Of a stretch of 64,000 bases of DNA, positions 27,626 through 36,570 are shown piece after piece. The position numbers were made by a program, and so were the translations under genes. Origin of the DNA: Gimesia sp. (GTDB lineage Bacteria; Planctomycetota; Planctomycetia; Planctomycetales; Planctomycetaceae); the NCBI RefSeq assembly GCF_040219335.1, contig NZ_JAVJSQ010000004.1, forward strand, positions 496,001 through 560,000, given 5' to 3'. Within the stretch, counting starts at the first letter, position 1, and each line of letters starts with the position of its first letter. The notes below the pieces were generated by a model. The model was not told where the DNA came from. It ran no database searches and saw only the letters and a program-made list of their open reading frames with translations.

Positions 27626-28142
27626 CGGGACGATCCCCTTTCTCTTAAACGCCAGAACTCAGCGGAGCCTGTCTGGCGACAGATCACGAAATAGAATGCC
27701 TGCACTCAGTAAGACCTTCACTGCACTTACTTTTCTTCACCGAATCTAATATTTACCTAAATTTACCAGAAATTTTTGATTTTCACGGGTAGGAAAACAG
27801 GCTCACTATACAACTAATTAGTGGCAAACTGATATTGGTCAGACTTTCAGAGATAGACAACTATCAAACAACTACTGGTTGTTATCCGTGTATCTACCTA
27901 TCTCTCTCTGGTTCCGATTCGCTGGTTAACAGAGTTTCTTAAGTTTTCAGAACCTGTTTTTGAATCTACCGGCCTGATCTATGAACATTTTATCAAATAT
28001 TCAGAAAAACATCAGTCAGCCTGTTTTAATCAGACAAATTATAAAGTGTTGTTATTTAGCCACTTATAAACAGTTTTTTTGATTTTCTCCACAAAACCCG
28101 TTGAGGGGCCATTGAAACGCGATTGTTTTTAGGGCCCGATAC
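27626..28142. other. AT-rich gap between the pseudopilin gene and the lexA promoter
   Basis: About 517 bases, markedly AT-rich, with no supported ORF. It must hold the leftward promoter of the DUF1559 operon, but I see no clear pair of elements. Confidence 0.4.
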
Positions 28143-28171
28143 TTGTCCTGTACACGCTAGTATACTAGAAT
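28143..28171 (+). promoter_or_regulatory. lexA promoter with overlapping palindromic operator
   Basis: TTGTCC (28143-28148) and TAGAAT (28166-28171) with exactly 17 bases between. The perfect 12-base palindrome CTAGTATACTAG (28157-28168) covers the end of the spacer and half of the -10. This is the position expected of an autorepressor operator for lexA, 192 bases downstream. Confidence 0.6.
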
Positions 28172-28362
28172 AAGGGCACATACAAAATTCAGGACTTTTT
28201 AGTTTTTCACAATAACACCCTCTACTGTTATTTTCCTGAATCCGTATGCGGCTTTTTTCTTAACTCAGGTCCGGTGTGGCCTGAGGCAACAATGAGATTT
28301 CCTGGCCGTTTCAGGAATCAATGATTAGTTCACCCTAGAATTCAGAAACGAGGTACTTTGTT

Positions 28363-28965
28363 ATGGCAGGCACCAAAGCAAACCTTACCCAACGACAGCA
28401 GGAGATCTACGATTTCCTGAAAGACAAAATTATCAATCGTGGCTACGGCCCCACCGTGCGTGAAATCGGAGCCAACTTTGGCATCCGCTCTCCCAATGGT
28501 GTGATGTGTCACCTCAAAGCCCTTGAGAAAAAAGGGTTGATCACCCGCGAGTCTCACATGTCTCGTGCAATTCAGCTCTGTGACCACTCCCAGAAACGGA
28601 CTCGTCTCCCTCTGGCTGGTCAAATCGCTGCCGGCAGTCCTGTACTCGCCGTACAGGATGATGAGCACATCGACTTCGGACCATTGTTCGACCCAGATGA
28701 TCAGTTCTGCCTGAAAGTCAAAGGGGTCTCCATGATCGAAGATCAGATCGCTGACGGAGATTACGTCATCGTCCACAAACAGAACACCTGCAAAGAAGGT
28801 GACATTGTGGTTGCTCTGGTCGATGGTCAGGAAGCGACTCTGAAACGCTACTACTCAGAAGGCGACCGGATCCGTCTCGAACCGGCTAACTCCAGCATGC
28901 AGCCCATTTACTCCAAAAATGTGGACATCCTGGGAGTCGTCACCGGCGTCATCCGTAAATACTAA
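28363..28965 (+). CDS. lexA: SOS repressor LexA
   Basis: A 200-residue self-cleaving repressor. The N-terminal winged helix (about 8-70) has the recognition helix RSPNGVMCHLKALEKKGLI. The cleavage site is Ala90-Gly91 (QIAAGSP). The catalytic dyad is Ser123 (KGVSMIED) and Lys161 (ATLKRYY). RecA filaments induced by DNA damage trigger cleavage and release the SOS genes. CGAGGT precedes the ATG. The gene stands alone between a palindrome-bearing promoter and a strong bidirectional terminator. Confidence 0.96.
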   Translation: MAGTKANLTQRQQEIYDFLKDKIINRGYGPTVREIGANFGIRSPNGVMCHLKALEKKGLITRESHMSRAIQLCDHSQKRTRLPLAGQIAAGSPVLAVQDDEHIDFGPLFDPDDQFCLKVKGVSMIEDQIADGDYVIVHKQNTCKEGDIVVALVDGQEATLKRYYSEGDRIRLEPANSSMQPIYSKNVDILGVVTGVIRKY

Positions 28966-29019
28966 GCTGCGAATTCAGCCCCTGGCTCATTGAGTCACCG
29001 GGCTGACCAAGCTCAAATA

Positions 29020-29055
29020 AAAATGCTCTGGTAATTCACCAGAGCATTTTTTTTT
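29020..29055. terminator. Bidirectional terminator between lexA and the sigma-54 regulator
   Basis: AATGCTCTGGT pairs with ACCAGAGCATT around a five-base loop, with nine T after it and an A-rich stretch before it, between two convergent genes. Confidence 0.9.
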
Positions 29056-29088
29056 ACTGTATCACAAACAGCCAGCGATCCCTGCACT

Positions 29089-30483
29089 TCAGCCGGCAGC
29101 GCGGGTCTGATACTGATTCAGCTTGTTATACAGTGTCTTTAAGGCAATTCCCAACTCGGCAGCACACTTGGGTTTGTCTCCATCATGCTTATCCAGAACG
29201 TGATAAATCACTTCCATCTCGATATCACGTAACGTCTTACCTTCCATCCCTTCGGTCCAGTTCACACTGGTAGAACCCGACATGGGAACGGAAGAATTTC
29301 GTGTCAGATTGGAAGGCAGATCTGCAGGCTGGATCTGAACGCCATCCCACAGAATCACGGCATGCTCCAAGGCATTGGCCAATTCCCGCACGTTCCCTTT
29401 CCAGTCGTATTCCTGAAGAATCTCGACAGTCTCAGGAGCCAGAATATCCTGGGGAATGGAATCTTTTTTCAGATGCCGCTTGAGCAGTACCCGGGAAATT
29501 TCCGGAATATCACCTTTCCGCTCCCGTAACGAGGGCAGATTGATTTCGAACGTATTCACCCGGAAATAAAGGTCTTCACGGAATGTTCCCTCACCGACCA
29601 TTTCCTGCAGATCCCGGTTGGTTGCACAGACGATTCGCACATCAACGTGGAAGGTCTCGCTGTCACCCACACGGCGGACTTCGCCGGATTCCAGAAACCG
29701 CAGTAATTTGACCTGCATGGTTTTATCAAGCTCACCCAGTTCGTCCAGGAACAGGGTTCCGCCGTTTGCAATTTCAATCAACCCTTTACGGGGAGTATCT
29801 GCGCCGGTGAACGCGCCTTTGCGATGACCGAACAGTTCGCTCTCCACCAGGTTTTCGGGCAGGGCACCACAGTTCACAGGCACAAACGGCATTGAGGCCC
29901 GGGCACTCAAATCGTGAACACGGCGCGCCACCAGTTCCTTACCGGTCCCGGTTTCACCCAGAATCAACGCGGTCGAGTCGGTAGGTGCGATCTTCTCGAT
30001 CAGCTTTTTTACTCGCAGCATCGGTGGAGTTTCGCCCACGATCTGACACGGGCCTTCCACACTTTTCAGCCGTGACTCGAGTGCGAAATTCTTGTTCTGC
30101 AGCGAGCGTTTGTCAGCCACTTTCTGCAGAACAGTCGCAATATCAATCAGCTTACAGGGCTTAGGCAGGAAGTCATACGCGCCGCGGCGGATCGCCTGAA
30201 TCGCTTCGTCAATACTCCCGTGACCGGTGCTGATAATCACTTCGGTTTCAGGAGAGACTTTATTGATATGATCGATCACATCCCAGCCACTTAAGCCAGG
30301 CATCCGCAAGTCGACAATCGCTGCGTCAAATGTGATTTTATCCAGTGCCGTCAATGCCGACTGACCGTCCTCGCAGATGGTGACATCATGTCCCATCCGA
30401 GGCAGTTCGATGCGCATCACCTCGCGAATGGCTGCTTCATCATCGACAAACAAGACCCGTAATTTATTAACCGAATTACTCAA
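29089..30483 (-). CDS. NtrC-family sigma-54-dependent response regulator
   Basis: A 464-residue activator. The receiver domain (1-120) has the acidic pair D14/D15 and phosphoacceptor D58. The AAA+ domain (about 148-380) has Walker A GETGTGKE (176-183), a GAFTGA sigma-54 contact loop (223-228), Walker B LFLDELGEL and the arginine-finger motif FREDLYFRV. A Fis-type helix-turn-helix is at the end (DKPKCAAELGIALKTLYNKL). All catalytic motifs are intact. The TTG start has AAGGAG at six bases, far better than an upstream ATG. The histidine kinase gene just upstream is the likely partner, and neighbouring flagellar genes are candidate targets (FlgR/FleR-like role). Confidence 0.93.
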   Translation of the reverse strand: MSNSVNKLRVLFVDDEAAIREVMRIELPRMGHDVTICEDGQSALTALDKITFDAAIVDLRMPGLSGWDVIDHINKVSPETEVIISTGHGSIDEAIQAIRRGAYDFLPKPCKLIDIATVLQKVADKRSLQNKNFALESRLKSVEGPCQIVGETPPMLRVKKLIEKIAPTDSTALILGETGTGKELVARRVHDLSARASMPFVPVNCGALPENLVESELFGHRKGAFTGADTPRKGLIEIANGGTLFLDELGELDKTMQVKLLRFLESGEVRRVGDSETFHVDVRIVCATNRDLQEMVGEGTFREDLYFRVNTFEINLPSLRERKGDIPEISRVLLKRHLKKDSIPQDILAPETVEILQEYDWKGNVRELANALEHAVILWDGVQIQPADLPSNLTRNSSVPMSGSTSVNWTEGMEGKTLRDIEMEVIYHVLDKHDGDKPKCAAELGIALKTLYNKLNQYQTRAAG

Positions 30484-30584
30484 CTTGTGCTCCTTCTTCC
30501 TGCTTTGACATCCTGTCAAAGAGAAAGCCATTTAACAAATTTCTTAACCGAATGGTATTCTGGAAGGAATCGGGGAAAGGCTCT

Positions 30585-30625
30585 GAAAAGCAGTTGTTCC
30601 TGAAAGGAGGCCCCGACTGCTTTTC
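30585..30625 (-). terminator. Stem-loop between the small ORF and the sigma-54 regulator
   Basis: GAAAAGCAGT pairs perfectly with ACTGCTTTTC around a 21-base loop, 12 bases past the small ORF stop. Read leftward the stem ends in TTTTC, so it may attenuate transcription into the regulator gene. Confidence 0.45.
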
Positions 30626-30637
30626 GAGGATCAACGT

Positions 30638-30745
30638 TCACACTGACCTCTCCGGAACCGGAAGATCAGCCACGACCTTTCTCTGCACGAGTTGCATCAG
30701 ATCGGGATAGGAATTATCGAGAGCAATCTGCTGTACAGAGAACAT
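30638..30745 (-). CDS. Putative 35-residue small protein
   Basis: An ORF too short for routine calling. The ATG at 30743-30745 has AGGAG at a seven-base gap, one of the better ribosome sites in this group. It encodes about 35 residues, beginning MFSVQQIALDNSYPDLMQL and ending PVPERSV. It has an amphipathic helix followed by a Val/Pro-rich tail, no signal peptide and no membrane segment. It lies between the histidine kinase and its likely regulator on the same strand and is followed by a hairpin. It may be a small modulator of the two-component pair or a leader peptide. Confidence 0.45.
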   Translation of the reverse strand: MFSVQQIALDNSYPDLMQLVQRKVVADLPVPERSV

Positions 30746-30873
30746 CCATTTTCTCCTGTATCGTTAACTTTGTGTGAATCATTAGTGGGGAGAGACGTGT
30801 AATATCAGATTTTGAAAATCGTGGCAATCGGAGAATCAGAGAAAAACTGTTCTCCAGCAGGCTTTCTAAATCT

Positions 30874-32436
30874 TTATGCAGCCTTGTTTTGCAGCTTGGC
30901 TTTTTTCGGGAGCTCCACAAAAAATGTGCTCCCTTTTCCCGGCCCCGCACTTTCGACTTCGATCTCGCCACCGTGGTCCTTCACGATTCGATGCGTGATC
31001 GACATGCCCAGTCCAGTGCCAGTTCCATCGGCCCGCTGAGTAAAGAAGGGATCGAACAGACTATCCATGACTTCCGGCGACATACCACAGCCGTCGTCTT
31101 TGAAAATGAGCGTCACAGAATCGACATGCTCACGGACCTGGATCTCCAGACTGCCCCCCACATCCATGGATTCCAGGGCATTGGTCATGATATTAAGTGC
31201 CACCTGCTTGATCTCGGCCGGATTAAACTCGGCCCAACAGGCTCCCCGTGGGGAAAACTGGATATTCCGTCCTTTGAGACGTTTGATCAGGCTCACCATC
31301 GAGCAAACCTCTTCGATGACGGCGACCAGATCATTTTCGCTGCGAACCGAATTCTGACCGCGGGAGAAGTCGAGCAGTTTGGAGGTAATGTCCCGGCAGC
31401 GCATCGCTTCGCGTTGAATCAGTCCCAGATACTGCTCTACGACATCCAGATCATCCTCCGGGCAGTGTGGCTTCAAGTCTCCCATCCGGCCCTGCAGGGA
31501 TTCGGAAGCCATGGAAATCGCAGAGAGTGGATTATTGATCTCGTGGGCCACCCCGGCAGCCAGCACACCGATTCCCGCCAGTCGCTCAGACCGCACCAGT
31601 TGCCTGCTGCGTTCATCCACTTTGTGATTCAATTCGTCCCGTTTTTCCTTGAATCGCTGTGTCATTTTATTAAAGGCTTCGGCCAGTTCGGCCATTTCAT
31701 CTCGTGATTTGATTTCGAAATGATGGTCAAAATGCCCCTGGGCCACAATGCGAGCTCCGGAGTGCAGTTCCTGGATGGGAGCCAGGACGGTTTTGTAGCC
31801 ATACCAGATCAGACAGCCAAAGGTAATAAACACGATCAGACATGTGACCCAGACCAGGTTATAGCGGGAACGATAGACCCGCGATGCCCGCTCAATCACC
31901 GATTTCATGCTGGAAGGGACTTCTTTGACTTCCAGAATCAGACTTTCCAGATGGGCCACTTCCAGGATCATCTGCTCAGCGACCTTCAGCCTCTGCTTGG
32001 GATCTTCCAGTTGCTCCGCCATCAGGGAGAGGTGGTCCAGGCGTTTCATAACAGCACTGTGTTGACTGAACTGGGAGTTAACAAATCCGCGCCACGTCGA
32101 CAGGGAAGGATCCGGCAGGCGATCGACCTTCTGCAGAAAGCCTGGAATTTCGTTATCTTTCACATCCTGCAGCTGTTCTTTAAATTTCTGCTGATAATGG
32201 GCACTGGCAGCGGGACGGGAATGACGGATCTTCTGCAGCGGTTCATTCAGGGAGACGACGGATACGATCAGTCGATCGCGATCGGGCAGGCTGTCCAGCG
32301 AGTATTTAAAGTCCGCCACCGTATTTTGATAGGAAAGCAGACCGGAAACCGCACCATAGGCCAGCAGGATCAGCATGAAGAAGATAATCCCCAGTCCGAC
32401 CCCCAGTTTCCGCCTGATTGTTTGTGTAAAGAACAC
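30874..32436 (-). CDS. Membrane sensor histidine kinase (NtrB/FlgS-like)
   Basis: A 520-residue kinase. Membrane segments at about 12-34 and 195-213 flank a 160-residue external helical sensor domain with four-helix-bundle character. A HAMP domain (about 215-265), a short coiled coil and the HisKA box GVAHEINNPL with phosphorylated His298 follow. The ATPase domain has N (MTNALESM), G1 (DDGCGM) and G2 (GTGLGMSI) boxes. The GTG start has GGAGGT four bases before it. The next full-length gene downstream is a sigma-54 response regulator, so the pair is likely cognate; a PP2C phosphatase gene lies upstream. Confidence 0.92.
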   Translation of the reverse strand: MFFTQTIRRKLGVGLGIIFFMLILLAYGAVSGLLSYQNTVADFKYSLDSLPDRDRLIVSVVSLNEPLQKIRHSRPAASAHYQQKFKEQLQDVKDNEIPGFLQKVDRLPDPSLSTWRGFVNSQFSQHSAVMKRLDHLSLMAEQLEDPKQRLKVAEQMILEVAHLESLILEVKEVPSSMKSVIERASRVYRSRYNLVWVTCLIVFITFGCLIWYGYKTVLAPIQELHSGARIVAQGHFDHHFEIKSRDEMAELAEAFNKMTQRFKEKRDELNHKVDERSRQLVRSERLAGIGVLAAGVAHEINNPLSAISMASESLQGRMGDLKPHCPEDDLDVVEQYLGLIQREAMRCRDITSKLLDFSRGQNSVRSENDLVAVIEEVCSMVSLIKRLKGRNIQFSPRGACWAEFNPAEIKQVALNIMTNALESMDVGGSLEIQVREHVDSVTLIFKDDGCGMSPEVMDSLFDPFFTQRADGTGTGLGMSITHRIVKDHGGEIEVESAGPGKGSTFFVELPKKAKLQNKAA

Positions 32437-32580
32437 ACCGACCTCCGTGTCACAAGTCCTTCAGATCCTCTGAAATAAGTGCCAGATCATACCGGATTCA
32501 CTTCAGAAGTCCAATGTTAAATCGGCAATATCCTGCAGGTGTACAAAAAGGACAAATGAGGCTTCCATACCGGCCGATAT

Positions 32581-33918
32581 TTACTCTCCCTGCTGGGACG
32601 TGGGGGGATTTTTCTTCCAGCGCGCCTGATGTACCATTTCCTTGCGATAGGAGTGCAGCCCGGTCATCAGAATATCAATGGCACGCGAAAAATCCCGAAA
32701 GGCTTTGAGGTACTTCTTCTGCTCGAGTTCTTCCTTAGCCTCATAATAGATTTTATTATGATTCGACCACTCGATCGTCCACTCCTCCTCCATCGCGGCC
32801 CGCTGTAACTCCGATTCCATGGTGGTCAAATACTGCAGAAAATCAGTATTGAACTTCAGTCGCTCGGACCGATAAGGCCGCCACTCAACGGTTTTATTAT
32901 CCAGGTAGTCCTTATTTTTGCCGAGTTCCCGTTGAGCAAAGACTTTTCTGACGAGCAGCATCACCAACAGAGACATGCCTCCAAAAGCCAGAAACTCCCC
33001 TTTGTTAAACTGGGTCAGCAACCACATCACGATGCCGGTCGCCACCATCAGCGAAGCTCCCCAGACGCCCGCCAGCCACAACCACTCCCGGTAGTCTTTC
33101 TCCAGTTCAATCTCTGGTTCAGCATCAGGCTCCTGCTGCTGTGGAAGATTCCCATCAGGCAAATCGCCCACCCGCACAATGATCACTGAGATATTATCGG
33201 AACCGCCACGGAGGTTCGCCAGATTCACCATCAGCCGACAGGCATCACTCGGATCGAGATACTTGGAGATCATCCCGATCTCATCATCCTTGAGATGACT
33301 GGTCAGCCCGTCACTGCAAAGAATATAACGATCCCCTTCCAGCACCGGGTAGGGTCCTTCGATATCGACTTTGACCACCGGCTCTGGTCCCAGAGAGCGC
33401 GTAATCACATTCCGTGGCTCATTCAGGTAAACCTCTTCCGGCTTCATCCGTCCCTGGCGAATCAGTTCCCACTGCAGACTGTGATCGAAGGTCAGCTGGT
33501 CGATCCGGTTTTCGCGGACGCGATAGACCCGGCTGTCGCCGACATGACCAATCACGGCCCCTTCGGGACAGAGGCAGAGCGTGCTGCAGGTCGTTCCCAT
33601 CCGCATGAATTCGCGGTTGGCCATCCCCCGTTCATGAATCGCCTGGTTGGCGATTTCGACGGCGGTTTTCAGAGATTTGGCAACAGGGCCCGGCTTGTTT
33701 TTGAAGAAGGTATGCGGAACGGTTTCAGAGGCGATCTTACTGGCCAGTTCACCAACAGCATGCCCCCCCATTCCATCGGCGACCAGAAAGAAATGCCCAT
33801 GGTCCCGCCAGCTTTCCTGATCTTTACAGATCCGGACGGAAATGGAGTCTTCATTATTCCGTCGTCGAAAGCCAACATCACTCTGCGATGCGAACTGAAC
33901 TGGATGTTCCCAACGCAT
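32581..33918 (-). CDS. PP2C-family serine/threonine phosphatase with membrane extension
   Basis: A 445-residue protein. The PPM phosphatase domain fills residues 8-250, with metal-binding motifs RRRNNEDS, VADGMGGHAVGE, GDSRVY and GGSDNISVIIV, all intact. Two hydrophobic segments (about 278-300 and 305-325) anchor it. A 115-residue charged, helical cytoplasmic tail follows (ERLKFNTDFLQYLTTMESELQRAAMEEEW and onwards). AGGGG precedes the ATG. It would dephosphorylate Ser/Thr on partners of eukaryotic-type kinases, which planctomycetes have in number. It lies between flhB and the histidine kinase. Confidence 0.92.
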   Translation of the reverse strand: MRWEHPVQFASQSDVGFRRRNNEDSISVRICKDQESWRDHGHFFLVADGMGGHAVGELASKIASETVPHTFFKNKPGPVAKSLKTAVEIANQAIHERGMANREFMRMGTTCSTLCLCPEGAVIGHVGDSRVYRVRENRIDQLTFDHSLQWELIRQGRMKPEEVYLNEPRNVITRSLGPEPVVKVDIEGPYPVLEGDRYILCSDGLTSHLKDDEIGMISKYLDPSDACRLMVNLANLRGGSDNISVIIVRVGDLPDGNLPQQQEPDAEPEIELEKDYREWLWLAGVWGASLMVATGIVMWLLTQFNKGEFLAFGGMSLLVMLLVRKVFAQRELGKNKDYLDNKTVEWRPYRSERLKFNTDFLQYLTTMESELQRAAMEEEWTIEWSNHNKIYYEAKEELEQKKYLKAFRDFSRAIDILMTGLHSYRKEMVHQARWKKNPPTSQQGE

Positions 33919-34121
33919 TGAATCCCCTCAAAACAAGCCACTACAGTGCATAGATACTTTACTATTTCATATCTTGGTGAGAATGCAAATCAAACACCAG
34001 TGCACACTTTATGAATTCTGTGTTTTTACTGAAAACCCGCAGAATTCTCCTGATTTCCCGATAGAATCCAGATCGCCACTCTCTGCATATCTTTGTCTGG
34101 AAATCAGGTTGCTGCCGCTGA

Positions 34122-35201
34122 TCAGCGGGCGTCCGGCATCGTTTTTCCGGTCAGATTATAGACGTAGGCCATGATCTCGACAAAGACCTCGTACAGTTCG
34201 AAAGGAATTTCCTCGCCGGCTTTCACATCGCGATACATCTGTCGCGCCAGCGGCTTCCGTTCGATAATCGGAATCCCATGTTCATTGGCGATCTTCCGGA
34301 TCTGCAACGCGATCTCCCCTGCCCCTTTGGCCACAACAACCGGTGCCGGCATTTTCTCCGGGTCGTACTTGATGGCAATCGAAATATGGGTCGGGTTGGT
34401 GATCACGACATCTGACGTCGCGACCTGGGAGAGTTCCTGCGAGAGAGCCAGTTTGCGATGCGCTTCGCGGCGTCTCTGGCGGATCAGCGGATCCCCGTCC
34501 ATCGACTTCATCTCTTCGCGGACTTCCTGCTTACTCATCATCAGGTCTTTTTCATGCTTCCATTTCTGAAAGGCAAAATCCAGTCCGCCCAGGATAATCA
34601 GCGCCAGGGCCAACAGGATGCCCAGCTCGATCGACGAGTTGAAAATGTCGCGCATAATTGTTTCGGGAGGCGCCCCCATCAACGCCAAAAAATTGGGAAA
34701 CACGAGATAACTGAACCAGACCGCGATCAGCACCAGCAGCGTAATTTTCCCCAGGCTGACTCCCAGCTTGACCAGTCCGCGAATCGAAACAATCCGCTTG
34801 GCACCTTCAATCGGATTCAGGCGTTCCCATTTGATCTGCAGCACATCCGGGGTCATCATGAATCCGACCTGCACGATATTCAGGATGATGGCAGCAATAA
34901 ACAGAATCAGCATCGTCAGAGCAGATCCCTGCAGAAACTGTTTAATGATCGCCTGCACGCGCTCCATGATGACCGCCGTATCGACGCGCAGCCAGACCGG
35001 GCTGGTCAGCGTCGCTTCCATCAGATTCTTCATGTCGTGGCTCAGACTGACCGCAAAGAAATAGAGCACACCCGCGGTCGCCAGCATCATCCCCGCCGCA
35101 TTGAGGTCGGTACTTTTCGCAATGTTCCCCTTCTCGCGGGCCTCATTGCGCCGGCGATCCGTCGGGTCTTCTGTTTTTTCTCCGGTATCATTCTCTGCCA
35201 T
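34122..35201 (-). CDS. flhB: Flagellar export gate protein FlhB
   Basis: A 359-residue export component that switches substrate class from rod/hook to filament. Four membrane helices (about 35-55, 90-115, 145-170, 190-212) are followed by the cytoplasmic domain with the self-cleavage site Asn269-Pro-Thr-His272 in VVITNPTHISIAI. The N-terminus is typical (EKTEDPTDRRRNEAREKG). It begins 22 bases after fliR and is the last gene of the array; its usual partner flhA is not in the window. Confidence 0.96.
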   Translation of the reverse strand: MAENDTGEKTEDPTDRRRNEAREKGNIAKSTDLNAAGMMLATAGVLYFFAVSLSHDMKNLMEATLTSPVWLRVDTAVIMERVQAIIKQFLQGSALTMLILFIAAIILNIVQVGFMMTPDVLQIKWERLNPIEGAKRIVSIRGLVKLGVSLGKITLLVLIAVWFSYLVFPNFLALMGAPPETIMRDIFNSSIELGILLALALIILGGLDFAFQKWKHEKDLMMSKQEVREEMKSMDGDPLIRQRRREAHRKLALSQELSQVATSDVVITNPTHISIAIKYDPEKMPAPVVVAKGAGEIALQIRKIANEHGIPIIERKPLARQMYRDVKAGEEIPFELYEVFVEIMAYVYNLTGKTMPDAR

Positions 35202-35223
35202 GCTGAATGAATCTCAATTCGAA

Positions 35224-36213
35224 CTACATCACGGTACTGCGGCTGATCTGATCGATGGCATTGGGAATTGATTCGACCACAATGTCAGCGGCGCCAGACA
35301 GGGTGAAGATCAGGACAACCAGACTGACAATCGCACGAATCGGAAAGCCGATCACCAGCACATTGATCTGGGGAACCGTATGTCCCAGGTACCCCATCGC
35401 CAGCGAAATCAGGGCACTGATCGCCAGCAGGGGCGCGGCAACTTTGATCGAAAGTACCAGCGACTGATGCATCAGGGACTGCAACAGATCCAGCGTATTG
35501 GTTGAGACAATCCCCTCGCCGACGGGAAAGATCTGGAACGTATCGATCAACGCCGAAAGCATCAGCAGATGACCATTGATCGGCTCCATCAACAGAAAGA
35601 CCGCGATCCCCACATAATACAGGTACTGGCCACTCAACGACGCGTTCATGTCAAAGCCGGGATTAAAGACTTCCCCCAGTGCCATCCCCGCCTGCTGATC
35701 AATCATCTGACCGGCCATCTGCAGACTTAATAGAATCAGGAACACCCCGAGCCCCAGGGCAAACCCCAGCGTCAACTCACCCAGAATCGACCAGGCATAG
35801 TCCAACAGGGACGCCGGCATATGCGTGACGAAGCGGTAATCGTTGACTGTCAGTTCCCGTTCTCCCTGGCGACCACTGCTGACGAGCAGCTCCTCAAAGC
35901 GTTTCTGCAGATGCGCGGGGACTTCATCCTGGCTGAGTCGCTGATCCTGATTGGCATCCAGCTGATAGAAACCAACGGTCACCTGTTCGTGCAGCGTTGG
36001 TGTGATCAGAATCGACAGGCACACAATTAACAGCACCCGGATATTCGTCGGAAAGATCGGCTGCCCGAAGACCGGGCCGATAATCATCAGGCCGCTGATC
36101 CGAACCAGTACCAGCGTGAAGGCATAGAACTGCAGCATCGCCCATTGCAGAATCTGACCAGGTGCCAGCTGCAGAATGGGATTCACCAGATATTGATCGA
36201 GCAGTGCGCTCAC
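35224..36213 (-). CDS. fliR: Flagellar export gate protein FliR with an EF-hand insertion
   Basis: A 329-residue membrane protein, about 60-70 longer than ordinary FliR (around 260). The helices and the motif MIDQQAGMALGEVFNP mark it as FliR, part of the FliPQR export gate. The extra length is a hydrophilic loop at about residues 75-135. In it, DANQDQRLSQDE (86-97) matches a canonical calcium EF-hand loop: acidic or polar residues at positions 1, 3, 5, 9 and 12 and leucine at 8. The loop follows helix two or three and its side of the membrane is uncertain. It sits between fliQ and flhB in normal gene order. Confidence 0.93.
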   Translation of the reverse strand: MSALLDQYLVNPILQLAPGQILQWAMLQFYAFTLVLVRISGLMIIGPVFGQPIFPTNIRVLLIVCLSILITPTLHEQVTVGFYQLDANQDQRLSQDEVPAHLQKRFEELLVSSGRQGERELTVNDYRFVTHMPASLLDYAWSILGELTLGFALGLGVFLILLSLQMAGQMIDQQAGMALGEVFNPGFDMNASLSGQYLYYVGIAVFLLMEPINGHLLMLSALIDTFQIFPVGEGIVSTNTLDLLQSLMHQSLVLSIKVAAPLLAISALISLAMGYLGHTVPQINVLVIGFPIRAIVSLVVLIFTLSGAADIVVESIPNAIDQISRSTVM

Positions 36214-36250
36214 GGCCTTCTCTTTACTACTTCAGGTTTCGAGGTCGGCT

Positions 36251-36517
36251 TCAGAGCCGCGACGGAATGTTGGTGATCAGACTGGTGCTATACTCCATCA
36301 TCAGGGCTGTGATCCAGGGCAATGTATACAGAATCGCCAGCACCATCATGATGATTTTAGGCACGAAACTGATGGTCTGATCCTGAATCTGGGTCACCGC
36401 CTGGCCGATACTGATCACCAGACCGACCACGACTGCAGTCAGCATGACCGGGCCGCTGACTTCCAGCATGATCAGCAGTCCTTCTCGCCCCAGATCTACA
36501 ACGGTTGACGTATCCAT
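36251..36517 (-). CDS. fliQ: Flagellar export gate protein FliQ
   Basis: An 88-residue protein with two membrane helices (about 17-40 and 50-75) joined by the conserved VSIGQAVTQIQDQTISFVPKI-type loop that forms the gate helix hairpin. Length and sequence are normal. It lies 37 bases before fliR and 53 after fliP. Confidence 0.95.
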   Translation of the reverse strand: MDTSTVVDLGREGLLIMLEVSGPVMLTAVVVGLVISIGQAVTQIQDQTISFVPKIIMMVLAILYTLPWITALMMEYSTSLITNIPSRL

Positions 36518-36570
36518 AAACTCACACCTGTGTTTTCACGCAATTCCGGGCGCAACGGGAGCGCCGGGAT

